Below are positions 34,201-45,882 of a DNA stretch of 64,000 nt, piece by piece. The stretch covers positions 620,001-684,000 of the forward strand of contig JAJOHG010000005.1 of NCBI GenBank assembly GCA_021029095.1. The letters run 5' to 3'. Below the pieces are notes generated by a model. The model was not told the DNA's origin and did not search any database. It saw only the letters and a program-made list of their open reading frames with translations. The stretch is from Phellopilus nigrolimitatus (Eukaryota > Basidiomycota > Agaricomycetes > Hymenochaetales > Hymenochaetaceae). Numbering within the stretch: the first letter of the stretch is position 1; every line of letters starts with the position of its first letter. Both the position numbers and the translations under genes were made by a program.

Positions 34201-37200
34201 GCCCTTCACTATCTCCGTTGAAACAAAATCCTTCCAGCCTTTGCTGTCTGCACTCTGTTGCCACGAAGACAAATGGACCAAATTAACAGCCTTTAACATC
34301 ACTTCATAGCTGGATTGTAACGCAGGTATTTCAGGATCACCAACGGCCATACCCGAAATAATGAGCTGCAGGGTTCGAGGATGCTGATCCAAGTGAATGA
34401 CTGGGGCTCGGAGAAAGTTTTCGAGCACCTGGCGGAGCGTATTGCCATTGTGCTGCATTTCCTGCCATAACCATCATTGTACAGGAGTAGCTTCTTAAGG
34501 CTACTTCCTGACTTACCTCCTCCATCAATCCAGCAAACCGACCGTTGGATTCAATCTCGCCCATGATGCATGCTTCTATCTCAGGAAGGCAGCGAACATA
34601 CTCTGGATAATGCAAACAGAATTCCTCTCCCGCTATACCGCGGTTATTTGTCAATGTGGGTTAGATTGTGAACAACGAAAACGTACCTTCTTTGCACAAA
34701 AGCGCCATCTTGGTGAAGCCAATTGTTGATATGTTCGAGTACATCTGCAGCGCATTGCTAAAATGATGATTACACATTCTCAGTGCGTGGCTTCCTTCAA
34801 ACACGTTAGACAAGAACCCCTCAAGGCGATCAACGCCCAGGATACCAGGATCGGAACGCAGACGATGCGTGACGTACTCGTCCGTAGTGTCTGCGAGGAA
34901 TTGCGCTTCACGTTTGACAAGACTCTCTACCGCAGAGACCTGCGTGAGCTTGCTTGAGCTGCGGGTGATACCGCGAAGGCCTTCCATGCTTGCGACACCG
35001 ACCCAATTAGGATTAACTTGTCCATCAACCGTCATGCGGGATACGAGGATCTCGAAGCGGTCCTTACTGTCCCGCCGTTTCGACAAACTGAGTGACGACA
35101 TGAGCTTGGGCATACGTTCATACGCCGAGTTGTCTCGCTGGCCGAGATGGCCTTCTTCACCGTCGGAGGAGAAAGACAAGCGGGACTCTTGGTGTATTGT
35201 TTGTTCGGACACGTTCTTATCTACAGACACAGACAATTATATCAATTTTGTAATCAAAAGAATCTGAGGCGACGAAATACTCACGGGAATGAATAGAAAG
35301 TCCCGACATCTTCCGTAGGACTTCAACACTCTCTTGCCTCTCTGTGTCTTCATCCAACCCAATCGACGCAGGTTCGGAAAATATCTGGCTCGAATTGCTG
35401 AAAATCTGTCCAGATGACCCAGAAACGTCAGCCTGCGTAGCCAAGATAGTAACTTGACTGCCAGCTCGCAATGACTCATTCGATCGCGGTGTAAGCGGAT
35501 GCGAGATCGAGCTTTGAGATGAGCTGCTCGTAGATACACTCTTTGTGCTCATAACCGAATTGGATGAGCTTGATTCCGGGCGGTGAGTCGCTTTTCCTGA
35601 CTACATGTTATTTCTCAGATACGCTTCCATAGATATCAACGTACGTAGCTCTGGCCGAGCCTCCAGGTCCAAGCAAGAAATAATTTCGCGGACAAGGACG
35701 TCAGAGTTCGGTCGCTTCCGTGGCTCGGCACTCCAACAGGCCTTCATCAGGGCACTCGCGCCCGCCGAGAATCCACGACAGGTTGCCGTCGTCTTAAGCC
35801 CGTCCGACATAATTGGCCGTGTCCCATGGATGATTTCAGGCTCTAAGGTCTCGTTGTCTTCGATATGGCAAAAGGGGATCGCACCAGTAAACAACTTTTA
35901 TACACAAAGATAAACATTAATAAAAACAATTAAAGACAGGATCAGGGAAAGTAATACTAGCCTCTTGAATATGCATAGTTTTATTTTGTGAGCTTTACAA
36001 ACTCATGAAAGTGTGAGGCACTCACCAAACATTACGATGCCTGTGCAACGGAAGTCAGAAAATATCAGCTATGATAAGAAATTTAAACACATTAATACGT
36101 ACCAAATGAATAAATGTCCGTCTTGCAATTACAAATCGATATCATATCCCCTACCTGTTCCCTCCTTTTTGCTGCGCGGATTAACTCGGGGGCGCACCAG
36201 CGGAGGAGATTCTGGACATTATCCGGCATTTGGCCGGAGAGTGGGAATAGTCCGAAGTCGGCGATACATGCACGCTGACCATCGTCTTTGATCAGGATGT
36301 TTTCCGCACGCAAGCAACCACCGATGATTGGCGGAGTCAAAGCGTGCAGATATTGTAACGCAATTGCTATATCTTTTAGCCACGGGAGCACCTGGATGTC
36401 TCCATGATTCCCTAGGTATGCGAGTGCATTGGCTTTGTTCATCGATGGTGTCACCTTGATACGTTAAGCAGTTTGAGTATATTCCCTTTCCTTAAAGATA
36501 CAGACAAAGATATACGTACGACGCAACATCCCAGAAATTCGTTGAGGACTATTCCATATACACGAACGATGTTCTGGTGTTGTACAGAATAAAATTCAGA
36601 GACTTCCCGTCGAAAACGCTGCGGAGATGTAAGCGATAAGTAAAAATGAAGTTTTCAAACTTACATCTGCAGACGTAGGATTATATCGAACTAGTCTGAG
36701 TACCTTGACCTCGACCCTTTCCTGGCTTAACCAATTCGCATGATGCGCCCGACACAGTGCGTCTGACGCATAAGGCATAGAATCGATGTCAACGATCTGA
36801 GCTGTTAAATCCGGCGTCGGGAGACCGACGCTTGCATTCTTGTACAGGAACATCAAAGCGGAGTCAAGCTTCGACCGCACGCTGTCAGTATTAATTCCGC
36901 TTTTTAAGGCCTGCGAGTTGTCGATTTTATAATCCAGATAAACGCAATACTTTGAATTGAAGCGACGAGGAACGCACAGTTTGAAGTTTTCCGACGAAGA
37001 ATTGAATGCGATCTAGCGGTTGATTCAAGGTTCGCTTGAGTAGCTCGATATTCGATACAATTGTCCGTAGAGTGTCTTGGAGCAAGTCCTCGTCTTGTCT
37101 TCGCTTCTCAGTTAAATTTAGGTCCTTGGTAAAGGAAGGCAAACATATTCAACATAACGCAGCTAATAGGCACTGAAAATAGATTCACTTCTGGTCTCAT

Positions 37201-37619
37201 ACCGCACCACCTAAGCTCGCCAAACAGCTGGTCAATACCTAGACGTATTAGATCCGATTTGAGGAAACTATGGACTATGTCCAGCTTGCACCAGTCAGAT
37301 AGGTGCTCGTGGATGATAGTCAGGGCACTTAGGGAAAGCATAATGTTACTCGATTCTGTCGGCCGTTGGAACAAAAGCTCACTCGTCCCATTGCTGGCCG
37401 GCTTCTGGATCGCTTTGAACTGGAGAGCCTGCGGTGAAAGCCTTCTCAACGAGTGCGCAGAGGAGGACACATTGTCTCTATGAAAATTTGAAGTAAAGGA
37501 CATCGGAACTCGGAGGACGAAAGCGGCAGGAGACTTACGCGGTGTACTTTCATAGAGCGTGCATATTCTTGCGCCTCCTTGAGAGTATCAGGGATGACAG
37601 GATGCGGTGAAGTCCCCAT
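31267..37619 (-). CDS. MLKL-like helical domain / pseudokinase / tandem DH-PH-CNH RhoGEF
   Basis: Likely activates Rho GTPases under control of a kinase-like module. Mapped exons: 37619..37539, 37477..37383, 37348..37174, 37124..36978, 36910..36665, 36618..36520, 36454..36103, 36040..36026, 35963..35962, 35894..35645, 35596..35285, 35220..34687, 34632..34517, 34461..34172, 34120..34060, 34005..33691; further small exons run to the stop at 31267 and were not all resolved. Residues 1-165: helical region like the MLKL N-terminal bundle of fungal TKL kinases. About 200-470: kinase fold with VEVKVLRL, IADFGLFP and CAPEL but GGCLRAEN where HRDLKxxN is expected. Then a Ser-rich linker, DH1 (VESLVKREAQFL, LRAPVIHLDQHPRTLQL), DH2 (IFTLIAEERNYVARL, FLRFHRRLLENL, ISELTPEGN), PH (RFVILLDNY, VPLELITVSF) and CNH (KIVEWE, PPYILILGTSTLEIRQI). 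An apparent +1 shift near 33525 needs checking. Confidence 0.75.
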
Positions 37620-39303
37620 AGGGGATTATTTTGTTTCCTGTTCACGCCAGTAGGCTGGGAGAAAAAAGAGAGATCTGCAGGACGAGACAAGTATGTATAC
37701 TCTTTTGTAACGGCCAGCGCAAGGTAACGAGACTTATGCATAGCTATTGGTATTAGTAGAGCCGGCACCGCGGGATATTTTGCAACCAGAGAACGGCGCA
37801 CGTGTGTGCTCCCATTGGCCGCTGCAGGTCTAAAATTTTGCATTTAGCGCGCTCAAAACATCCGAAAAGCTTCGAGATTCGGAGCGCACTCCGGGCGCAG
37901 GCAGCTTCCACGGATAAGCGGCGACTGCTTGGTGGCTGCTCATTCCTGGAGTCGTGCTGGCATAGTACGCAACGTTAACACAGACGTGTCGGCGGCGTCG
38001 CTCACGTGTTCAACTTTGGTCGCGTCTTGTCTTATCACAACGAGAATGTGACTCTTAGAGCAATTGATTCTTCCGAACCAGTGCTTGTCTCGGACTCTGG
38101 TCCTCTCCAAAAATAAACTGGAAGCGGACTCGCTCTAGCCACTATCTTGATCTAACTAAGCCGAAAAAAAAACCCGGATTTTTGTCACTGATACAGCACT
38201 ATATCACTATCGAAACCTATTCACTTCCCAGCTTCTGGCAGTCGCAGAAAGAAAGAAGTATCGAAAAACTACGATCGTACCTTTAAGCCAGACGCATATT
38301 TAACCGCAATCGGTGCCCTTGAAGATAACCGCTGTGAATGTTTTTTCGAGTTCGACGCTTTTGATATCTTCTGAATACCTATCTCGATCTTCATCCAGAG
38401 AACGACGGCGTCTTCTAGAGCTTCGTTGCAATCTCATCTTACATGTTCAGCAAGCCTCATTCTGATTCTCACGATAGCTTCACGTCCGAGTCGCTCTTCT
38501 TTGTCTGTTGATGCTGTTGCGCCGAGTATGAGAGAACAAACGTAAACGAGGATTCGTCTTCGCGTTTAAAAGGGACAGAAGTCAATCCGCTTTTGAAGCA
38601 AACTTATATTCCGGATGCAAGAGGGTTGGGCAGGTCTTTAAACCCTTTTACACACTTCAGGATCTCTGTTCAGTGACTCTTGTTTTGTTTTCGATTCTAG
38701 TGCGAGATCCCGAACTTTTTTGAAATATTGGCTGGTCTTTTCTCGCCTTCTCGCCTTTCCTTGATATTTGAACTGTCTGGTGACTGGTAATGAATCGCTG
38801 ACATGAATCAATCTCGGTCGCCTTACATGAAGAACTTCGTGCCCATGGTGTATGGCGTATATTATACGCACCAGAGATTTGATTTCGTGGACTCTCGTGT
38901 AATACTCTCCACGTAGTACATATGAATAGACAAGTCAGACATAAAAGCACTCAAGGTGCTGTCGAGACTCGAGGAAGTGATTAGCGTTAGCGACAACCGC
39001 CAAGTTCATGCCTTATGAGGAATTCAATCTTCTCACGTTTCTTAGATAAGGCACAGATTTTAATACGGGTTCTGCACGTGCAGCATGCTTCGTCAACTTG
39101 TCCTCCGACTACCACGTCGTCTGCTCCTCATTGCACCTTGCCGTCAAGTTTTTATCCGACGTTTTTATGTACGTACCCCTTTCAACACCGTCATGGGGAG
39201 TGGGGATGGAAGAAGAGTGGCGGCGGCAGCAAGAGAAGCAATTGTACCGGCGCCTCTCTTACTAATTAAGCGCATTTTTTTTTCTCAGCAAAAGCAAGTG
39301 GAA
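37620..39303. other. Long divergent intergenic region
   Basis: 1.7 kb between the RhoGEF-kinase (-) and GIS2 (+) starts. Frames at 37550-37843 (-) and 38638-38950 (-) are not coding-like. Pyrimidine-rich stretches near 38340-38520 and 39080-39180 suggest a long GIS2 leader. No repeat or RNA gene recognised. Confidence 0.5.
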
Positions 39304-40557
39304 ATGTCTGCTAGTGCTCGTGGTTGCTTCAACTGCGGTATATGTGCGTCGCGTTTTGTGTTGTCCCGATCATTCATTTTTGTAGCATTGTCATCCGAGT
39401 CACATTCTGTGCAGACACCACATATATCTTCTATCTTCTGCATTTGATTTGTTGAGTGGAGTGTTGCTGACGGCTATTTCCCCCAATCTTTGCTTTTCAT
39501 ATTCGGCGACGACGTTTGATCAAAATTTTGATACATCGCTTCGGTATCGCACTCTACGAACTACGAAAAATGAAATCATTATTTTATTTTGCCTTACCTC
39601 AATCGATTGCTTCGTGAACGTGATCAGTTGGCCACCAAGCATCAGACTGCAAAAAGGACCAGATCTGGTACGGTTGTCCGGTGTGCTGATGCAGCGCATA
39701 CAAGCAAATGAGCTCATCAAAAGATCATCATAAACGCTTATTTTATAGCTATAACTGTCAGTTTTTTCCCCCTTCGATATACATATGCTCGACGATTGAT
39801 GAGAGCACTTACAGGTGGTAATGAAGGACACATTTCTCGCGAGTGCACAGGAGAGACGAAGGCGAAGACCTGCTATAAGTGCAGGCAGGAGGGTCACATT
39901 GTCTGTTCATACCGTTTACTCGCGCGAATCAGGTACTTAACGATGGACAATCATCCTAGTCTCGCGATTGCCCGGAACAAACTGAGGTCGGTGGATTTGG
40001 CTCGTTCAACGGTGGAGGAGGAGGAGGCCAGAACGCGGGCCAGCAGGAGTGCTACCGCTGTGGAAAAGTAGGGCATATCGCCCGCAGTTGCCCAGAGGCC
40101 GCTGGCAGTGCGAGCGGCGGAAACTATGCCGGCAGCGGTGGCGGCGGCTTCTCCTCGACGAAGTCTTGGTGAGAACCTATTCTTGGTTGACGGTCGTTAT
40201 ATTTATCTTTCGTTTCGCGCCTTCTTCAACGTGAAGCTACACATGCGGAGGCCATGGTCATCTTTCGCGTGACTGCGTCCAAGGTTCAAAATGCTACAAT
40301 TGCTCTGGCTTCGTAAGAACAATTCTGTTTTAGTATTCAAATCCGGTCTCTCACTTTCTCTATCATTATGCAGGGTCACATCAGTCGCGACTGCACTCAG
40401 CCCCAGAGACGGGCGTGCTACACGTGCGGATCCGAAGGGTAAGCTACTTAAGAAGGCACATTATATATCTGATCGAGCTGATAATCGTTCTACTGGAAGA
40501 CACATCTCGAGGGATTGCCCTGGACCGCCCGAGGAGGTTACAACGGAGACCATTTGA
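39304..40557 (+). CDS. GIS2: GIS2/CNBP-type zinc-knuckle protein
   Basis: Small nucleic-acid-binding protein associated with mRNAs and translation. Exons 39304..39337, 39815..39900, 39960..40168, 40237..40312, 40374..40438, 40500..40557; 528 nt, 175 aa. Six CCHC knuckles (CX2CX4HX4C): CFNCGGNEGHISREC, CYKCRQEGHISRDC, CYRCGKVGHIARSC, CYTCGGHGHLSRDC, CYNCSGFGHISRDC, CYTCGSEGHISRDC. A Gly-rich linker between knuckles 2 and 3 (GGGGGGQNAG) resembles the RGG region of CNBP but is poor in Arg. Every intron falls inside a knuckle or linker codon in a way that keeps spacing. The first intron is 477 nt, far longer than any other here. The donor at 39901 (GTCTGT) is weak. Confidence 0.94.
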
Positions 40558-40941
40558 GTGTATTTGATGAGATATAATTCGTCCTGCTTTCTGTGTTTCT
40601 CTGCTCCATGATCTTCTTGCTTGCTTGTTAGCCGATTTACTGTTACACTTGCCTTGACATCTGCTTCTTTGAGCAATGTTTGCCTGTGATCGCTCAGAAT
40701 TGACATAAAAATGTTTTGCAGCCAATATGTACATAACTACGCCTGCTCGACTATTCGATAAACTGATATATCTCATATGCTTGCCAAAGTTTAGCGAAAG
40801 AAAATTTACGAGTAGGTATAATGAAATTCTATCTGTCAGTCCTAAATTTCGACTTGAAGAGGCTAAGGTCACAGAAATGTCCACATAACGACACACAGCT
40901 TATATCGAGAGTCGGAATTAAAGATGGTCGGCAATAGGGCT
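40558..40941. other. Convergent 3' region
   Basis: 384 bp between the stops of GIS2 (+) and PMT2 (-). No gene seen; presumably both 3' UTRs. Confidence 0.5.
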
Positions 40942-43900
40942 TCATAAATGCACCTGGTCATAGATGTTCCAAGTCTGAGTGAAGACCGTCGAGATGTCAG
41001 TACAATCATCGCGGAGCTCAGGAGTTAACACGTACCTTTCGCCAAAGGAGACCTTTGTGGTCCTTGATAGGACCATCCACACCAAAGGCAAGGCCTCTAA
41101 ACCACCAAAAATTGCCAACAATCGCGACGGCGACGATACCGGAAATAGCCCATTTTGTGCTTTCAGGCAAGCGGCGGTTTGTAAAGAAGAAATGATCGAG
41201 GAGGTGCGCAAACATGAGAACAGAGAAGTAAAGAGTGGGAAGCTATTCAGTTCAGTTATGAACTATGAGCTTGGGAAGGGTCGGAAAAGTAAAACTGAAA
41301 TAAACGTACATAGTGATGGACATACGTCACACGGCCCATAATGAGGAAGGGGAAGTAGTGAAGCATCCATCCCACAAAAGCGACCTTGCCAACATACAGG
41401 AAGTGCTCCCATTCATCTGTGTTAGTTTTAATCAACTAATGGAATACCAGGTTCCACGGTGGCACGCACCTGGTTCGAAATCCTTGTACTTGCGTTGTCG
41501 TCTCAAGAGGTAAATGCCCACCACGATGATCGAAACAATCAGACTCGTTGAGCCTGCCCACCAAATGATCGGTGTTCCAAGCAGGTAATACTTCGTCTGG
41601 TTATCACCCCAGCCGCACATACGAAGACCGAGATGCATAAAAGGCCAGTCCGTCGGCGCAGACGCCAGGATATCTTCCTTATCCGGGTCCGGAATGAGAG
41701 CATTGTTCGAAGTCATCATAGCAACATTGAGGTGCCAAAAGTCGCGCAGGAAGGGGGATTTGTAGAACTTCGTCTCCCCAGCGGGCACTACACGGATGGT
41801 TCAGCAATGAATGCATTAGTTCCTTTTTAAACTCATACATCGATCATTCCAGTGGCTCTCGACGTTCCACCAAGTATGGACATCATTGGCATTATCTTCT
41901 TTGATGCAAGTCACCTCGATCTGCTTGAAGCCCCACTCAGGGAGAATGGCATTTGCGGCTCGAAGATAGCAACCTAGCCTATCGTGGCGAAATCGAATGC
42001 GAGTCGTCAGCGAATGAATGCGGTCAACATGTTCCTTGCTTCCTATTTTCAAATCATCGACGACCTCTACTTTCCAGTAATCATGGAAATCGCCGACTGT
42101 CGCATTTCCATAGCAAGACACCTCGTTGCTAAGCTTCGTAACTGGTGCAGGCACATTGTGAGAGTGTAAGTTCCGAGTAGTCGAGTCATGCTGGAGGCGA
42201 ATGACGTCGCCATCCTGTAGGAAGCGCATCGGTCCGTTCAAATCGAGGGGCGGCTCGTCCCAGCGCGGGTGAACAATCCACTCATTATTATTATCCTTGT
42301 AGTGATAACAAGTGACTTGTTGCTGGTTCGAGCCGACCGGATAGCTCTGGACGTGGGAATGAAGAAGGCCGCCTCCATAGCCCACATTCTTAAGCGTAAC
42401 CTTTGACCCATATGCAACTTCTGTATTCATTTACAAACGATTAACATACTTCTCACATATCTTCACAGAACGATGCTTACCAAGTGGATTCCTCCCAAAG
42501 TCATTACCGACAAGATTCGCCTGGAAAAGCGAGCTCATCTGCGAATCTCCAGGACCAGAGTGACTAAGGACCATGAAGTGAATCTTGAACGTTGTCATAT
42601 ACACAAGGATCGGTAAAACAATGAGACAGGCAACTCGTGCTGCCCAGTGCCTTGCTTGATCACGCTGAGAAGGAACTATCAAAAAGAAAGAAAGTGACAA
42701 GCGGGGAAACGAGTTACCCATGACAAACGAAGGTCACCGAATTTGTACCAAAGGTCCTCAATAGTGTAGGCCCCAACCAATGCAGTTGCGAATAAGCCTA
42801 CCCATTTCACGCTACAGATAATAAGATAAGCGAATCAACAAACATCATGTTCTGAGCTCACCTAGTGACACAGCCTATAGATAATCCTGTCATGGTGAGC
42901 CAAAGCCACCATTCTGGCGAGAATGAACTGCACAAAACATCAACATGTCGATCTCTATTTCAGAGGCGTAAGCCTACCGGTATTGCTGATTATTAAACTT
43001 GGTCATACAATATACAGTAGTGAATGTAAAGAGAAGAAGCATTGCGTCCAGAAGAATAAAGCGCGAAATGCAGATCCATGCAATGTCTAAAGAGACAAAG
43101 GCATTAGCGTATGTCAGAAGGTCTTCAGTCACGGGTCGGCTCACCGCAAAGGACCATCAACGCGACCAAGTGGCACGCGCGCCTGCTCATTCCAAGTTCT
43201 ACAGCCGTGTACCATCCCAATGGCACCAGCGCCACACCGAATGTCGCCAGCATCACTCGCATGGCCACGTATGGCAGCCCCTCAGGGTACTCAGCGCCGC
43301 TTTTGAATTCGAACTGGCCATCATAGCCAGAGAGAAGGCCTACAAGACCTACAAGCATTTTACCGAGGGGTGGATGGACGTCGAAATAGAACTCGCGCTT
43401 CAAGTAATGCGACCCAAACTTCCCGAAGTGTGCTTCGTCCCAGACGACCACATTGGACTTGCCGATGCGGTAGAAGCGCGTCCAGCAAGAAAGGAGTGTG
43501 TAGATTGCTGGCGGGAAGTGCTCTAGATTTTGTTGTATGAACTCAGTCTGAAAGGGTGGGCAATAGACATCAGAACAGACACCCCACTGCCAGCACAGAG
43601 GATCGTGCTCACTAAGTTCGTTGCCGGGGGAGGCGCAGGCCTCTGCGGTCTTCCCCCAAGCGTCGGGCCCTTCAGTGGCCTCATCTTGGTGTACACGTCC
43701 TTCCCCTCATCATTGTAGTCGGGCTCTGGCTTTGTCTGTTCCACGCCGGTGCCGGTTGTCACGCTTCCTTTGACTCTCCTCCGTGCGGTATCTTCGGTCA
43801 TGAAATGCATTGGCAGCTCCTCCTCTTGCTGGGAGGAGGACCAGTGCGAAGATGGGTAAGGGACCTCTTCGAACTCTGAGGATGTGCGGGTAGGACTGCC

Positions 43901-43942
43901 AGGAGGTGTGCCAAGGTTAAGAGCAACTTGTGAAGGTCGCAT
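40942..43942 (-). CDS. PMT2: Dolichyl-phosphate-mannose protein mannosyltransferase, PMT2 family
   Basis: Transfers mannose from Dol-P-Man to Ser/Thr of secretory proteins in the ER membrane. Eleven exons: 43942..43613, 43547..43145, 43086..42978, 42927..42862, 42811..42718, 42664..42481, 42420..41839, 41787..41470, 41416..41310, 41242..41036, 40974..40942; 2433 nt, 810 aa. The first luminal loop has [15 protein letters not shown] and [10 protein letters not shown], with the essential Asp-Glu pair; [10 protein letters not shown] places it in the PMT2 subfamily rather than PMT1 or PMT4. The TM region continues [16 protein letters not shown] and [15 protein letters not shown]. The exon 42420..41839 carries the three MIR repeats ([36 protein letters not shown]). 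The C-terminal TM set ends at [11 protein letters not shown]. Confident. Confidence 0.95.
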
Positions 43943-44376
43943 CAGCTCGGCTAGGTATGAAACGAGGCCTCAGTGGGCTGAAAACACAATAACTGAACGC
44001 CAGTAGCCAAAGAACGATTTGCAACAGCCTTTCGTCTGCTACGTAGCAATGCAGGAGGTTTTTCGGGCACGAAGGTCATGCGCAGTCGTGGACACTGGAC
44101 GTCGGCGAGTATTGATCAAAACACGAATGTGGTAACTGTACGTGTCCATCATCCATCAGGCACTGGATTTTTCAGCAGGTGCGGCGTCGCATATTTTTTA
44201 AGTCGTATAACAAGGATAAAAAAAACATAGGGACAAGCTTGGAGATGTATACATGATAGACAAAGAAAAAAGTATATAAGAAACAGCAAAACAAGACTAA
44301 CAAAGCCTATTATCCTATGAATCATGCCGGTTGTAGATGCCTAAAAGTTTTTATAGTTAGTAAATATTTCCCCGAC
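43943..44376. other. Intergenic, no gene seen
   Basis: 434 bp between the PMT2 start and the NOP1 stop. AT-rich (44190-44330), without coding frames. Confidence 0.5.
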
Positions 44377-45610
44377 TCAAGAGAACCAAGATGTACCGAT
44401 AACCATAGCATGATCGCGCTCGTACGGCTAATGGACAATACTTTAAATCTGTATGATGGCAAGATTATCAATGGAGCTTACCTCTAACGTGAGCTGCTCG
44501 ATCGGCTTAATTTTTTCTGACGCCAATTTGTTTCTTTCGCTCTCGAACACAACAGCAGCAGGGGCCGTTGAGTCGATGCAGTTAGCTTTTATCGAGATGA
44601 CTACGTGGCCTTGGTTTTTGAGAAATTGATGAGCGTTGAGGGCGACGATGCGAGCTTGGTCCGGCTGGGCGACGTCCGCGAAAATAACATCAACCATAGA
44701 AAGAAGCATTCTGTACTTGGAAGGGTGACGAGCGTCTTCGATGATAGCTGCGGGTTTATTCAATTATTTTCGTGATACATTTCAAGGAAAGGAAAAGGGA
44801 AGAGAATGACGCACGAATGACATTTGTCCTTTTCTTCGCCATGCCAATCAGGTCACGTCCTGAACGGTTAGAAAACTCTACGGCGTAAACAGTGCCCTCC
44901 TGTAAATTGGTGACGAGTCAGGAGTGTGTTTGTTGACATGAAAGGGGGCTTACCGGGCCAACGACATCTGCAACATGGCTGACACTTGTGCCGCTCGCAG
45001 CACCAAGGTAAAGGACCTTCTTCCCAGGAGCGATATATATATTCTCCACGCCACCAAGAATCCCGGCAGCGAGCTTACTACGGAAAGGATTCCACACGCG
45101 GTACTCGATCTTTGTACCATCCACACCGCCTTCGATGGAGATTCGCTTTTCGCCGTAAACTGACTCGCCCGGAACAAGGTTTTTTGTGACAAGCATGTGT
45201 TCCTTGCCTTTGGCAATGAAAACGCCCGGATGTCTGTGGGGCTCAAGGATGACGCTTGAGCCACCCCTTGCACCACCTCGACCGCCGCCTCGGGCACCTC
45301 TGCCCCCTCGACTTGGAGCGCCTCGACCTCCGCCCCCTCTGCCTCGGCTTTGAACGCCTCCACCTCTAAATCCCCCACCTGTAGTGACAGACAAATTGTT
45401 CATAAGGAAATATAGATCCGTGTGCGCGACGAGTAGAACTTCAAGTCTCACCACGACCACCCCGCCCTCCTCCACGACCACCACGGTCACCACCACCGCG
45501 ACCTCTTCCTCCCCCTCCAAATCCTCCGCGCCCTCCAGAAGCACCTAAGAGTATGATGTCCTTAGTAAAGCAGCCCGACGCTACCCTCTCAGAAACTTAC
45601 CAAATGCCAT
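44377..45610 (-). CDS. NOP1: Fibrillarin, rRNA 2'-O-methyltransferase
   Basis: Catalytic subunit of C/D-box snoRNPs in the nucleolus. Exons 45610..45601, 45544..45452, 45378..44954, 44899..44815, 44747..44482, 44427..44377; 930 nt, 309 aa. The first exon is ATG GCA TTT G; it leads into a GAR domain (about 80 residues of Gly/Arg, e.g. [16 protein letters not shown]). The methyltransferase domain shows [44 protein letters not shown], the SAM-binding [18 protein letters not shown], and [17 protein letters not shown], then [12 protein letters not shown]. The terminal exon [11 protein letters not shown] is characteristic. Long plus-strand frames across the GAR region are composition artefacts. Confidence 0.96.
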
Positions 45611-45882
45611 TGCTATAGCTTTTGTCGAAGGAGTGAGTAAGAAAAGACACCTCACTTTTTTTTAGGATAACAAACTTTGGTAACGCTTTTCCGGAAATCG
45701 GTTCCCACGTGCATGTACGTATACTTCGCCGCGATCCACATATCGCGAATGCATTTGGCACTTTTAGAAAATCATTCTTCAACGGTGTAAACTTCAGAGT
45801 CAATAAGTGCACAATACATACACAATATGTATACACATAGACGATGTTCGATGCTGAGCCCATAAATATTAAACATGTACAT

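Noticed and set aside
42999..43526. 175-codon plus-strand ORF
   Set aside because: Antisense to the first luminal loop exons of PMT2.
44918..45544. 208- and 142-codon minus-strand ORFs rich in Gly/Val/Glu
   Set aside because: Frame shadows of the fibrillarin GAR exons; the correct frame gives the GAR and methyltransferase domains.
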